A DNA stretch of 62,957 nucleotides from Paucibacter sp. TC2R-5 (GCF_025717605.1 NZ_JAJIRQ010000003.1:597963-660919), one strand, 5' to 3'; numbered from the stretch's first letter, positions 1 to 8,313 are shown. Made by a program: numbers and translations. The notes: generated by a model from the sequence alone, not told the origin.

Positions 1-45
1 CAGATTGGCTTCACGAATTTCGGCGAGGATTTGGTCTGCGTTCAT
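1..45 (-). CDS. flhD: FlhD flagellar master regulator subunit, N-terminal fragment
   Basis: Only the first 15 codons are inside the window; they read MNADQILAEIREANL on the minus strand. This matches the start of FlhD, whose N-terminus in beta- and gammaproteobacteria typically reads like 'xxxxxLxEIREANLxYLxLAQ'. FlhD pairs with FlhC to activate the flagellar class II genes. The ATG at 45 is preceded by a CCGGAG ribosome binding site seven bases upstream. The flagellar setting (flagellins and fliD-fliR next door) supports the call. The rest of the gene, and presumably flhC, lie beyond the left edge. The call rests on very few residues. Confidence 0.72.
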   Translation of the reverse strand, partial: MNADQILAEIREANL

Positions 46-253
46 GCTGGGACTCCGGTTTATTTGGCTACACAACTCGTAACAACTTGATACGGATTGT
101 GAAGACACAAACAGGGTCGCAACATCAGCCTAAATCCAGCCCTTGAGTCTGGCTTCTTCCCAGAGCCTTGTCAGGCAAACTCCTACAGGCTTGCCTGCCA
201 ACATTCAAGCTGCCCCAGCGCCATGACTGTCAGCGCTGGGAGCCTAAGTGGCA
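46..253 (-). promoter_or_regulatory. flhD upstream region with two inverted repeats
   Basis: This 208-base gap separates the TPR gene stop from the flhD start; both genes read leftward. It holds two stem-loops: CAGGCAA...TTGCCTG (171-197) and CCCAGCGC...GCGCTGGG (214-240). Neither is followed by a T-run on the minus strand, so they do not look like standard terminators. They may shape the flhD leader or end the TPR transcript. I cannot pick a convincing -10/-35 pair. Confidence 0.35.
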
Positions 254-733
254 TCAGCCCAAGAGCTTATCGAGCCGCGCCAATTCGGTCTGCGCCACCG
301 GATAAAGATCGGGGGCCTCACTCATCAAGCTCAGCAAGGCCTCACCCTGCAGCAGCTGTCGCAGCGTTTGCCTGGCCTGCAGCGCGTTGCCCTGACCGCT
401 CTGAGCAAAAGCCAAGGAATAAAGACTCGCCCCATGGTTGGCCGATATGGCCAAGGCCTGTTTGGCATAGGACTCGGCATGCTTCAACTCGCCCGCGCTC
501 AGCAGCAAAGCGGCCATATCGCTGAGCAAGTCATGCGCCATCGGCTCTTGCTCCAGCGCATCCATCAGCACCATCAGGCCTTGCCCGACTCGCCCATGGG
601 CAGCCTCGGCATAAGCCGCATTGCGGGCTTGCGCCAAGAGCCAAGCCGCTTCTTCACTGATTTCCCGAGCTTCCGGCTTGAGCGCCATGGCCTGCTGGGG
701 GGCTTTCGTCATCGCTTGCGTGATTGCATGCAT
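254..733 (-). CDS. TPR-like protein between flhD and the flagellins
   Basis: A 160-residue protein made almost wholly of amphipathic helices with alternating small and large residues (Ala/Leu/Tyr/Gly), as in tetratricopeptide repeats. The clearest TPR-like unit is in the C-terminal half ('AESYAKQALAISANHGASLYSLAFAQ'-like spacing). There is no signal peptide or membrane segment, so it is probably cytoplasmic. I chose the ATG at 733 because a GGAGA ribosome binding site sits just upstream; the open frame continues to 811 without one. It shares strand with flhD and lies between it and fliC, so a flagellar or export-chaperone role (like the TPR chaperones of type III secretion) is possible but is only inference from position. 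Confidence 0.6.
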   Translation of the reverse strand: MHAITQAMTKAPQQAMALKPEAREISEEAAWLLAQARNAAYAEAAHGRVGQGLMVLMDALEQEPMAHDLLSDMAALLLSAGELKHAESYAKQALAISANHGASLYSLAFAQSGQGNALQARQTLRQLLQGEALLSLMSEAPDLYPVAQTELARLDKLLG

Positions 734-1268
734 GTGATTCTCCGAGAGGTTAAGTCCAGTCATCGCCTGCGCCGCTCGCCTATTCAAGCAACAAACCAAA
801 CGGTTTGCCAAATTGAAAGGGCAGAGCCCGGCGTTCCATTCACGATCCGATCAGTTCACCCCGGTCCATGCAGTAGCACGTTAGGGTCAAACAGCTTGCT
901 GATAGAAATGCGCGCCTGCGCACGCGTCTCGACGGCAATGGAGCGAACTTTAGGGCCGCTCGGCAAGGCTATTCGGCAGAAAAGCGCCGGCTAGAGCGCG
1001 CTTATCAAAACCTCGGTGCAACTGCCCCGGCCGAAAACAAGTCAGGGCATGCAAGACAGGACGCTCCTCCGGTCAGGCCCCTTTTTCAGCTACATCTCAC
1101 ACAAGATTCCAAGGACCCCGCAAGAACCGAAAAGCCCTTCCAGCCAGCGCCGACTTGCTCCTCTTGCAGCTTCACGCCCCGCACCTCACAGGTAAAGCGG
1201 CAGCAAATTCAAGAACAGCAGCACAAACCCGGCGCTTATCTACAGATCAAGCTTCTTGAGAATAGTGC
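734..1268. other. Non-coding stretch upstream of fliC1
   Basis: No supportable gene lies here. The first part holds a short inverted repeat CAAACC-aaac-GGTTTG near 793-808, just upstream of the TPR gene. From about 996 onward the sequence is recognisably related to 2858-3135, including the shared strings 'GACGCTCCTCC' and 'CAAGATTCCAAGGA'. It is the start of the duplicated flagellin unit and carries the upstream flank of the sigma-28 promoter at 1269. Confidence 0.55.
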
Positions 1269-1295
1269 TCAAGTTCGCCTGTCTCTGGCCGAAAG
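1269..1295 (+). promoter_or_regulatory. Sigma-28 (FliA) promoter of fliC1
   Basis: TCAAGTTC, an 11-base spacer, then GCCGAAAG. The FliA consensus known from enterics is TAAAGTTT-N11-GCCGATAA. The same block occurs upstream of fliC2, fliC3 and fliS in this window. The predicted transcript start, near 1303, gives a leader of about 210 bases before the fliC1 ATG. Confidence 0.75.
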
Positions 1296-1302
1296 GAATA
1301 CA

Positions 1303-1515
1303 CCGGTTGTAAAACTGATGCGTGGTCCGGTTGGTCTGCTGCGAAGTCGTGCTCTTCTTTTGCTTGAGCACAACGCTTCAATGCGTTCACAGCGCGGGAC
1401 GAGTCGGGTCAAGGTCACAAGACCAAAGACCCGACTCTCGAAAGTTCTTTGGAGCTTATCGAATCATGTCGGCGGCTTGGCCGGGAATCTTCGTAGCTGA
1501 ACCAGGAGCACAACA
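1303..1515 (+). promoter_or_regulatory. Structured 5' leader of fliC1
   Basis: The leader contains a perfect 10-bp stem, GAGTCGGGTC (1401-1410) with GACCCGACTC (1428-1437), enclosing a small inner stem GGTC/GACC. The second copy (3270-3311) keeps the fold with G-U pairs and paired changes rather than identical bases, which suggests selection on RNA structure. The last 40 bases before the ATG (CCGGGAATCTTCGTAGCTGAA...AGGAGCA) are almost identical in both copies and include the ribosome binding site. GGA motifs there could bind CsrA; that is inference. Confidence 0.5.
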
Positions 1516-2355
1516 ATGCCCGCAATCATCAACTCAAACGTCCCCTCGCTGAATGCGCAACGCAATGTTGCAACTTCGCAGAACTCGCTGGCCATATCCA
1601 TGCAGCGGCTCTCGTCGGGTTTACGTGTCAACTCTGCCAAAGACGATGCCGCCGGCTTGTCGATCGCCGAACGCATGACCGCTCAAGTGCGCGGCATGAA
1701 TGTGGCGGTTCGAAATGCCAACGACGGCATCTCGCTGGCGCAAACGGCGGAGGGCGCACTCGGCAAGATCGGTGACTCACTGCAGCGAATGCGTGAGCTA
1801 GGTGTGCAGGCGCGTAACGCGACCAACACCACCACCGACTTGGACTCTATCGGCAAGGAATTCGCGGAACTGGGCGCCGAAATTCAGCGGGTTGCCTCAG
1901 GCACCACCTTCAACGGCAAAGCTGTTTTGGGCGGCGGCGCAGGCGCTCAACTGTTCCAAATTGGCGCCAACACTTCGGCCAATGATGCGGTCACGGTGAC
2001 GACCAAAAACATGGCCACCGACACCGATATCAAGGCCGTGACCGATGACAAGATCGACCTGAACTCGACTTCAGCAACGCTGAAGACCACCATCGACCAG
2101 ATCGACACCGCCATCAGCACGGTCAGTTCCGAGCGCGCGTCACTCGGTGCTTCACAAAACCGCTTTGATGCGGTGATTTCCAACTTGATGGTGTCGGTGG
2201 AAAACCAAACCGCATCGCGCAGCCGGATTCTGGATACCGACTATGCGACGGAGACGGCCAATCTGAGCCGAGCGCAGATCCTGCAACAAGCAGGCACGGC
2301 GATGATTGCGCAGGCCAATCAAGCGCCACAGCAAGTACTTTCTTTGCTTCGATGA
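1516..2355 (+). CDS. fliC: Flagellin FliC, copy 1
   Basis: This 279-residue flagellin forms the helical filament after export through the flagellar type III system. The N-terminal D0/D1 region ([13 protein letters not shown] through residue ~140) and the C-terminal D1/D0 region (ending [15 protein letters not shown]) are canonical. The central region is short, with no room for full D2/D3 outer domains, so this is a minimal flagellin. The ATG is preceded by AGGAG. I count 14 residue differences from copy 2. One is in the last helix, where copy 1 has Ala (NQAPQQ) and the other copies have Met or Leu. It is monocistronic, with its own sigma-28 promoter and terminator. Confidence 0.96.
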   Translation: MPAIINSNVPSLNAQRNVATSQNSLAISMQRLSSGLRVNSAKDDAAGLSIAERMTAQVRGMNVAVRNANDGISLAQTAEGALGKIGDSLQRMRELGVQARNATNTTTDLDSIGKEFAELGAEIQRVASGTTFNGKAVLGGGAGAQLFQIGANTSANDAVTVTTKNMATDTDIKAVTDDKIDLNSTSATLKTTIDQIDTAISTVSSERASLGASQNRFDAVISNLMVSVENQTASRSRILDTDYATETANLSRAQILQQAGTAMIAQANQAPQQVLSLLR

Positions 2356-2359
2356 CCCC

Positions 2360-2378
2360 GGGCCAGCCTCGCTGGCCC
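2360..2378 (+). other. Post-stop hairpin of fliC1
   Basis: GGGCCAGC-ctc-GCTGGCCC begins five bases after the fliC1 stop and has no T-run. The fliC2 copy keeps both arms but has a different loop (4226-4244). A separate terminator follows about 60 bases later, so this may be a 3'-end stability element. Confidence 0.5.
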
Positions 2379-2435
2379 TGAGTACACCCGTCGGACAAGG
2401 AACGGATAGCCTCACCCCTCCAGCACAAGCCCCTT

Positions 2436-2492
2436 GACGCCGCCCCTCATGCTGCCCTTGAGCAGCAGCCCGCAGATGGGCGGCGTCTTTTT
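2436..2492 (+). terminator. Intrinsic terminator of fliC1
   Basis: GACGCCGCCC pairs with GGGCGGCGTC across a loop that holds a second small stem (GCTGC/GCAGC). TTTTT follows directly. Confidence 0.75.
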
Positions 2493-2857
2493 GACTGAAT
2501 GCACTTCAGCTCAGCCCAAGGCGCCGCCCCCTTTTTTTTCTGGCTCTTTTCGCTTCTTCACCCATTGAATGGCAAGAAGATAACGGCGTTTTCAGGCGGC
2601 TATTTCAGACCGCTACTGTGCCCTCGGCACATGCGCCCGCCTGCACGCTTGGCTCCTACACACCCATCCGGGAGCTCGCTTCCCCAGCAAGCAATGCCTG
2701 ATCACCACGGATCAAGCCGGCCAAAGCGACAAGCATCGCTCCCTCTTTGCCCAAGCCCTCGCTCCAGGGCTTCATACCCCGCTTGCTGCGCGCGTCGATC
2801 GACGGCCCGGGATGGGAATGCCTCGCCCCTTTAGCTTCAATTCATTGAATAGGCAGG
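2493..2857. other. Non-coding spacer between the two flagellin units
   Basis: No gene is supportable; open frames here lack ribosome binding sites and recognisable sequence. A run of eight T residues at about 2533-2540 is not preceded by a hairpin I can pair. Unit 2 of the duplication starts at its right end. Confidence 0.5.
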
Positions 2858-3135
2858 GCTAGATGGCGCTTATCAAACCCTCCCCACTCCCGCTACGGTC
2901 GAAAACAAATCAGGGCTCGCAATACTGGACGCTCCTCCAGCACTGCCCCTGTTTCAGCTACTCCCTAACGCAAGATTCCAAGGAACCCGAAGAACCGCAA
3001 AGCCCAATGCTCCAGCGCCGACCTGCCACTTCAGCAGCTTTGCGCCCCATCCAAACCAGGACGGTGGCCGCGAATCCAAGAACAGAGCAAGAACCCCGGC
3101 GCTTATCAACAGATCAAGCCTCTTGACAAAAGCGC

Positions 3136-3163
3136 TTAAGTTCGTCTTTGCGCTGGCCGATAC
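3136..3163 (+). promoter_or_regulatory. Sigma-28 (FliA) promoter of fliC2
   Basis: TTAAGTTC, a 12-base spacer, then GCCGATAC. The -10 is closer to the FliA consensus (GCCGATAA) than that of fliC1, so fliC2 may be the stronger promoter; strength cannot be read reliably from sequence alone. Confidence 0.75.
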
Positions 3164-3381
3164 CAATTCAACGGGTCTGGAAACAGATGCGTGGTCCGGT
3201 AGGAAAGCCGCCAAGTTGAGTACTTCATTTGATGGGGCACAAAGCAGCAACGGTTACCTAGCGCCGGGCGAGGCGGGTCAAGGTCGCAAGGCCGATGGCC
3301 CGAATCTCGGAGTTTCGTTTGATTCTCCGAATCACGTCGGCGCTTAGCCGGGAATCTTCGTAGCTGAAACAGGAGCACATC

Positions 3382-4221
3382 ATGCCCGCAATCATCAATT
3401 CAAATGTCCCTTCCCTGAATGCGCAACGCAATGTTGCGACTTCACAAAACTCGCTGGCTGTATCCATGCAGCGCTTGTCCTCTGGACTGCGAGTCAACTC
3501 CGCCAAAGACGATGCCGCCGGCTTGTCGATCGCCGAACGCATGACCGCTCAAGTGCGCGGTATGAATGTGGCGGTTCGAAATGCCAACGACGGCATCTCA
3601 CTGGCGCAAACCGCTGAAGGCGCTTTGGGAAAAATCGGCGACTCGCTGCAGCGTATGCGTGAGCTGGGAGTGCAAGCTCGCAATGCCACGAACACCACCA
3701 CCGACTTGGACTCGATCGGCAAGGAATTCGCCGAGTTGGGCGCGGAAATTCAACGCGTTGCCTCGGGTACTACCTTCAACGGTAAAGCCATTCTGGGCGG
3801 CGGATCCGGCGCTCAACTGTTTCAAATTGGCGCGAACACCACGGCCAACGACTCGGTCACCGTCACAACCAAGAATATGGCCACCGACGCCGACATCAAG
3901 GCGGTCACGGATGACAAGATCGACAACGCATCGGACGCAACAACCCTGAAGACGACGATCGATCAAATCGACACCGCCATCAGCACGGTCAGCTCCGAAC
4001 GCGCCGCCTTGGGTGCTTCACAGAATCGCTTTGATGCGGTGATCTCCAACCTGATGGTGTCGGTGGAGAACCAGACTGCATCACGAAGCCGGATTCTGGA
4101 CACCGACTACGCGACGGAAACGGCAAACTTGAGCCGCTCGCAGATCCTGCAGCAGGCCGGTACGGCGATGATTGCGCAAGCCAATCAGATGCCGCAACAG
4201 GTTCTGTCATTGCTTCGATGA
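3382..4221 (+). CDS. fliC: Flagellin FliC, copy 2
   Basis: A 279-residue flagellin, the tandem duplicate of copy 1. Domain layout is the same: D0/D1 helices at both ends and a short central region. The 14 differences from copy 1 cluster in the exposed middle (for example residues ~189-197, [11 protein letters not shown] against [11 protein letters not shown]). The last helix reads [12 protein letters not shown]. The hypervariable middle changing while the ends stay fixed is usual for flagellin paralogues. The ATG has AGGAG upstream. It is monocistronic, between a sigma-28 promoter and a terminator. Confidence 0.96.
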   Translation: MPAIINSNVPSLNAQRNVATSQNSLAVSMQRLSSGLRVNSAKDDAAGLSIAERMTAQVRGMNVAVRNANDGISLAQTAEGALGKIGDSLQRMRELGVQARNATNTTTDLDSIGKEFAELGAEIQRVASGTTFNGKAILGGGSGAQLFQIGANTTANDSVTVTTKNMATDADIKAVTDDKIDNASDATTLKTTIDQIDTAISTVSSERAALGASQNRFDAVISNLMVSVENQTASRSRILDTDYATETANLSRSQILQQAGTAMIAQANQMPQQVLSLLR

Positions 4222-4225
4222 CCCC

Positions 4226-4244
4226 GGGCCAGCCCAGCTGGCCC
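4226..4244 (+). other. Post-stop hairpin of fliC2
   Basis: GGGCCAGC-cca-GCTGGCCC. The arms are identical to the fliC1 hairpin at 2360 while the loop differs, and the distance from the stop codon is the same. Confidence 0.5.
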
Positions 4245-4306
4245 TGAGTACACCCGTCGGCGCAGGAACGGATAGCCTCACCCCTCCAGCACAAGCCCCT
4301 TAATGT

Positions 4307-4370
4307 CACCCATTCGGCCGCTCATAATTTCTAATTTGAGCAGTACCCCAGCAATGGGTGGCGTTTTTTT
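4307..4370 (+). terminator. Intrinsic terminator of fliC2
   Basis: CACCCATT pairs with AATGGGTG across a long loop, followed by GCG and seven T residues. Confidence 0.65.
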
Positions 4371-4383
4371 GAAAGAAACTGTT

Positions 4384-4411
4384 TAAGTCAATCCAAGGTG
4401 TCACCGATAAC
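4384..4411 (+). promoter_or_regulatory. Sigma-28 (FliA) promoter of fliC3
   Basis: TTAAGTCA, a 12-base spacer, then ACCGATAA. The leader to the fliC3 ATG is about 205 bases, a length like those of fliC1 and fliC2, but its sequence is unrelated to theirs. Confidence 0.7.
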
Positions 4412-4626
4412 AAATCAACGGGTCCGAGGAAGTGAATGGACTACGTGGTCCGGTCAACCGGCCCTGTGAAGCGCCAAGCAATTGGGGCCCACAGGACAGG
4501 AGCGGACGGTGCAAAGCGGCAGAGTTTTCTGCGTGTTTTGCTGGCAAAGCTGCCTCCTCATGCAGCCTAGTTATCGAACCGTGAGCCCGGTTTTCCGGCA
4601 AGTCATAGACACCGAAAGGATTGAAA
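4412..4626 (+). promoter_or_regulatory. fliC3 leader region
   Basis: Non-coding leader between the fliC3 sigma-28 promoter and its ATG. It contains GC-rich self-complementary patches (CCGGTCAACCGG near 4451-4462; GTGGTCCGGTC just before). With the preceding terminator it makes up the 405-base gap after fliC2. I see no open reading frame with a ribosome binding site. Confidence 0.4.
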
Positions 4627-5472
4627 ATGCCCTCCATCATCAATACCAATATTGCTTCGCTGAACGCACAACGTAACGCGTCAAGCACACAGCTTTCTCT
4701 GGCCACGTCGATGCAGCGTCTGTCGTCCGGCATGCGCGTCAACTCAGCCAAGGACGACGCCGCAGGACTCGCCATTGCGGAGCGCATGAGCTCCCAAGTT
4801 CGCGGCATGAATGTGGCCGTTCGCAACGCCAATGACGGCATCTCTTTGGCGCAAACGGCTGAAGGTGCTTTGTCTAAAGTGGGCGACTCGCTACAGCGCA
4901 TGCGTGAACTGGGCGTTCAAGCCCGCAACGCGACAAACACGACCACCGACCTTGCCTCCATCGGCAAGGAGTTCACCGAGTTGGGCAGTGAGATTCAACG
5001 CGTACTGGCAGGCACCACATTCAACGGCAAGGCTATTCTGGGTGGTGATTTTGGCGCCCAGATCTTCCAGATTGGAGCCAACACAACCGCCAACGATATT
5101 GTCACGGTGACGACAGAGAACATGACGGCCAATGCCGAGATCAAGGCCGTGACCGACGACAAGATTGACGACACCTCCGACGCGACCACATTGAAGGCCA
5201 CGATCGAACAAATCGATGCAGCCATCAACACCGTCAGTTCCAGCCGGGCCACTTTAGGCGCCGCGCAAAATCGCTTCGAAGCCGTGATCTCCAACTTGAT
5301 GGTGTCGGTGGAGAACCAGAGTGCGGCACGCAGCCGCATCATGGATGCCGACTACGCTTCTGAGACCGCCAACTTGAGTCGCTCACAGATCCTGCAGCAA
5401 GCTGGTTCGGCAATGATCTCCCAGGCCAACCAGATGCCGCAGCAAGTCTTGTCTCTGCTGCGCGGCGGCTAA
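4627..5472 (+). CDS. fliC: Flagellin FliC, copy 3
   Basis: A 281-residue flagellin starting [18 protein letters not shown] chose the ATG at 4627, behind AAAGGA, over an in-frame TTG at 4621. It has canonical D0/D1 ends, with the conserved D1 stretch [14 protein letters not shown], and a short middle. The C-terminus ends LLRGG, unlike copies 1 and 2 (LLR), so copies 3 and 4 form a separate pair by this trait. It has its own sigma-28 promoter and terminator. It probably contributes to the same filament as the other copies or to a distinct segment of it; the sequence does not say which. Confidence 0.95.
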   Translation: MPSIINTNIASLNAQRNASSTQLSLATSMQRLSSGMRVNSAKDDAAGLAIAERMSSQVRGMNVAVRNANDGISLAQTAEGALSKVGDSLQRMRELGVQARNATNTTTDLASIGKEFTELGSEIQRVLAGTTFNGKAILGGDFGAQIFQIGANTTANDIVTVTTENMTANAEIKAVTDDKIDDTSDATTLKATIEQIDAAINTVSSSRATLGAAQNRFEAVISNLMVSVENQSAARSRIMDADYASETANLSRSQILQQAGSAMISQANQMPQQVLSLLRGG

Positions 5473-5514
5473 GCAATTACTGACACCGCACTCATCAAGT
5501 AGCCCAACTCAAGC

Positions 5515-5554
5515 GCTCCCCTCCCCGACCCAGCGTCGGGCGGGGAGCTTTTTT
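5515..5554 (+). terminator. Intrinsic terminator of fliC3
   Basis: GCTCCCC...GGGGAGC with an inner stem CCCGAC/GTCGGG, followed by TTTTTT. Confidence 0.8.
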
Positions 5555-5784
5555 ATGGGCGATGTTTCACCCCTTTTTCGGAGCTTTGAAACAGCCGAGC
5601 ACTTAGAAAATTCGCTCATCGGGTTTGGAATTTTTGCAAACCCGGCGTTCGGAACAAGCGGCGACCTTGCGAAGGCAATGCTTGAAATGGCCGGGCGGAG
5701 ATGGCGACGGAGGAACCTTGGGTTCGCCGCCACCACAAGACGCCGGCTTGACCGGAAGTTAGCGAATTTTGCAGGAGTGCTCAA
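5555..5784 (+). promoter_or_regulatory. fliC4 upstream region, no clear sigma-28 site
   Basis: This stretch, with the terminator before it, makes a 312-base gap. I searched for the TTAAGTTC-N11/12-GCCGATAA block seen upstream of the other flagellins and found none. GCCGAGCA near 5596 has no matching -35. The ATG has a good TGCAGGAG ribosome binding site. I cannot name the promoter. Confidence 0.4.
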
Positions 5785-6633
5785 ATGCCCCAGACCATTA
5801 ACACCAATATTGCCTCGCTCAACGCGCAGCGCAATCTCAATATGTCGCAGGGATCGCTGGCGGTGTCCATGCAGCGTCTGTCCTCGGGTATGCGTGTCAA
5901 CTCCGCCAAGGACGACGCAGCCGGCCTGGCGATTGCCGAACGAATGAACGCCCAGGTGCGCGGCATGAATGTGGCGATTCGAAACGCCAACGACGGTATT
6001 TCGCTGGCGCAAACGGCTGAAGGCGCGTTGTCCAAGGTCGGCGACACGCTGCAACGGATGCGAGAGCTCTCGGTACAGTCGCGCAATGCGACCAACACCA
6101 CCACCGACTTGGACTCCATCGGCGCGGAATTCGGCGAGTTGGCCCAGGAAATCAGCCGAGTGTTGGCCGGTACGACCTTCAACGGCAAAAAGATCCTCGG
6201 CGTCGACGCGACGCTGCCGCAAGAGTTCCAGGTCGGCCCGAACACCGGCGCAGAAGACACCATCACGGTTGCGACCTCGGATCTCACGGCCGACGCCACC
6301 ATCCTCGCGGTGACGACCTCCGTTATCGGCAATGCCTCGACGACGGCCGACCTGAAGGTCGTCATCGACAACCTGGATATCGCCCTCAACACAGTCAGTA
6401 GCCAACGCGCCACCTTGGGTGCGTCGCAGAACCGTTTTGAGGCGGTGATTTCCAATTTGCAGGTCTCGGTGGAGAACCAGAGCGCGGCGCGCAGCCGCAT
6501 CATGGATGCCGACTATGCATCGGAAACCTCGAATTTGAGTCGTACGCAGATTCTTCAACAGGCCGGCAATGCGATGGTGGCACAGGCGAATCAACTGCCA
6601 CAGCAAGTCTTGAGCCTGCTGCGCGGCGGTTGA
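5785..6633 (+). CDS. fliC: Flagellin FliC, copy 4
   Basis: A 282-residue flagellin starting [17 protein letters not shown] and ending LLRGG. It is the most divergent of the four: D1 reads RMRELSVQSRNATN and the middle carries an acidic, threonine-rich stretch (EFQVGPNTGAEDTITVATSD). The start is the ATG behind GCAGGAG. A strong terminator follows. It lacks a visible sigma-28 promoter and is nearest to fliD, so it may be expressed differently from copies 1-3. A minor-filament or ancestral flagellin role is possible but not shown. Confidence 0.95.
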   Translation: MPQTINTNIASLNAQRNLNMSQGSLAVSMQRLSSGMRVNSAKDDAAGLAIAERMNAQVRGMNVAIRNANDGISLAQTAEGALSKVGDTLQRMRELSVQSRNATNTTTDLDSIGAEFGELAQEISRVLAGTTFNGKKILGVDATLPQEFQVGPNTGAEDTITVATSDLTADATILAVTTSVIGNASTTADLKVVIDNLDIALNTVSSQRATLGASQNRFEAVISNLQVSVENQSAARSRIMDADYASETSNLSRTQILQQAGNAMVAQANQLPQQVLSLLRGG

Positions 6634-6686
6634 CGCTTGAACTAAGGCCTCAATCAGGGTCTCATTGACCCTCAAGAAAAACCCGA

Positions 6687-6730
6687 AATGGTCGATAGTG
6701 CACTTGCCTATCGACCATTCGTCATTTTTT
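6687..6730 (+). terminator. Intrinsic terminator of fliC4
   Basis: AATGGTCGATAG and CTATCGACCATT form a perfect 12-bp stem with a nine-base loop, followed by CGTCA and TTTTTT. Confidence 0.85.
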
Positions 6731-6766
6731 AAGCGTCCACCACGTGGCGCTTAGTGGAGCATCATC

Positions 6767-8227
6767 ATGCCCAGCATCACCTCAGCCGGCATCGGCAGCG
6801 GGCTCGACATTGAGTCCCTGATCGGCAAGCTGGTCGCCGTTGAACGAACCCCGATCAACCAACTGAAGACCCATACCGATGGTCTGAAGACGCAGTTGTC
6901 GGCCTACGGCAAGATCCAAAGCGCGCTCGCCGCAATGCGGGATGCAGCGGGAAAGTTGACCAAACCCGACACCTGGGCGGCCAGCATGGGCAATTCCAGC
7001 GATGCGACAGCAGTCTCGGTCAGTCCGAGTGCGTCGGCACCCACTGGCAATGTCGCTGTGATGGTCAATCGGCTGGCATCGGCGCAATCGGTGTCCAGCA
7101 AGGTGATCCCCGTCGGCCAAGCGGTAGGACAAGGCACGATGACAATCGAACTGGGCAAATGGACCGAAGCGCCGCCCCCTGCCGACCCCAACGATCCCGT
7201 GCCGCCACCGACCTTCGACCCCAAAGCAGGTGGCAGCCCTATCAACATCAACTTGCCAGCGGGACCTTACCAACTGGCCCAAGTACGCGACGAGATCAAC
7301 AAGAGTAACGCTGGCGTGGTGGCCTCGATCGTGACCGACAGCAGCGGCCCACGCTTGGTCATTCGTTCCAGTGAAACCGGCGCCACCAATGGCTTTCGTA
7401 TCAAGGTCGCGAATTCAGATGGGCAGCCGGACGGCGAAGGCTTGTCGGCTCTGTCCTATGACCCCGGCACATCGCTTACCCCCATGACGCGCAACCAAGC
7501 GGCAGGCAACGCCAGTGTCTTGCTCAACGGCCTTTCGGTCGATTCGGAATCGAACACGCTGAAGGATTCCATCGAAGGCATGACGATCAATTTGCTCAAG
7601 GCGAGCACTGCCGAGGTCAATCTGACGATAGGACCGGACAAGGATTCCATCAAGAAAGCCATCAACGACTTCGCCACCGCCTACAACGCTGTTGCAACCT
7701 TGATGGGCGAGCAGACCAAGTATGACGCTGCGACCAAAAAAGGCGCCGCCTTGCAGGGCGACTCTGCGGTCGTCGGGCTTCAGTTCGAGATGCGCGGCCT
7801 AGTCGGAGCCACCAGCACGGTTGGCGGCAAATACTCGCGGTTCGCCGAAATTGGCCTGAACCCCAGTACCGGCGGTGTGTTCAAAACCGACGCCGGCAAG
7901 CTTGACGCGGCACTCGGAGACTTGGCCAGCTTGAAGACGCTGTTCATGGGGACGGACAGCAACAATTCGAGCAATGTCGGTTTGGCCAAGCAATTGCAGA
8001 GTTTTGCCGACAAGGCCCTGGGCTTCGACGGCCGAGTGACCAACCGGCAAAGCGGCCTGCAAAAAGCCATTGACAACGACGCGAAGAGCACCGAGCGACT
8101 AGAGACCAAAGTCAGCCTGACCGAAACCCGCTTGCGTGCAAGGTACACCGCCCTGGATACGCAGATGAGTAAGCTCAGCAGCTTGTCGACTTACGTCACC
8201 CAGCAAATGAATAATTTGGTGAAATAG
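6767..8227 (+). CDS. fliD: Flagellar filament cap protein FliD
   Basis: 486 residues. FliD caps the growing filament and folds incoming flagellin subunits. The N-terminus SITSAGIGSGLDIESLIGKLVAVERTPINQL is the classic FliD_N signature, and the C-terminal region (residues ~240-480, with coiled heptads RLETKVSLTETRLRARYTALDTQMSKL) is FliD_C. A proline-rich insertion (PPPADPNDPVPPPTFDP) sits near residue 135 in the variable outer domain. The ATG has GTGGAGC upstream. The gene lies between the flagellins and its chaperone genes, as in many flagellar loci. The short gap after the fliC4 terminator (6731-6766) must hold its promoter, which I cannot identify. Confidence 0.95.
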   Translation: MPSITSAGIGSGLDIESLIGKLVAVERTPINQLKTHTDGLKTQLSAYGKIQSALAAMRDAAGKLTKPDTWAASMGNSSDATAVSVSPSASAPTGNVAVMVNRLASAQSVSSKVIPVGQAVGQGTMTIELGKWTEAPPPADPNDPVPPPTFDPKAGGSPININLPAGPYQLAQVRDEINKSNAGVVASIVTDSSGPRLVIRSSETGATNGFRIKVANSDGQPDGEGLSALSYDPGTSLTPMTRNQAAGNASVLLNGLSVDSESNTLKDSIEGMTINLLKASTAEVNLTIGPDKDSIKKAINDFATAYNAVATLMGEQTKYDAATKKGAALQGDSAVVGLQFEMRGLVGATSTVGGKYSRFAEIGLNPSTGGVFKTDAGKLDAALGDLASLKTLFMGTDSNNSSNVGLAKQLQSFADKALGFDGRVTNRQSGLQKAIDNDAKSTERLETKVSLTETRLRARYTALDTQMSKLSSLSTYVTQQMNNLVK

Positions 8228-8281
8228 TTGCGGCAATAGGTTCAACGCGGCTGTGCCGGCAAGGATGAGCTGCCGAGCAAC

Positions 8282-8313
8282 AAATGGCGAACTTCAAGGA
8301 GTTCGCCATTTTT
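8282..8313 (+). terminator. Intrinsic terminator of fliD
   Basis: AAATGGCGAACT and AGTTCGCCATTT form a perfect 12-bp stem with a six-base loop; the T-run overlaps the end of the stem. Confidence 0.8.

Larger units (their letters stand above)
996..2487 (+). repeat. Tandem flagellin duplication, unit 1
   Basis: This segment and 2858-4363 are two diverged copies of one unit: upstream DNA, sigma-28 promoter, structured leader, flagellin gene, post-stop hairpin and terminator. The offset between copies is 1862-1866 bases through the upstream DNA and coding region. Similarity begins at 'CTAGA(n)GCGCTTATCAAA' and continues past the stop through the shared tract 'CAGCACAAGCCCCTT'. The terminators at the far ends differ in sequence, so the exact right end is approximate. 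Confidence 0.8.
2858..4363 (+). repeat. Tandem flagellin duplication, unit 2
   Basis: Second copy of the unit described at 996. Coding regions are the most alike (about 95% at protein level by my count). Leader and upstream DNA have diverged more, and the terminators at the far end are different in sequence though alike in placement. Confidence 0.8.

Noticed and set aside
248-994. A 248-codon frame on the plus strand across the TPR gene
   Set aside because: Overlaps the TPR gene fully, lacks a ribosome site and shows no recognisable domain.
5509-6675. A 388-codon frame antisense to fliC4
   Set aside because: Mirrors the flagellin gene; similar shadows occur opposite the other flagellins.
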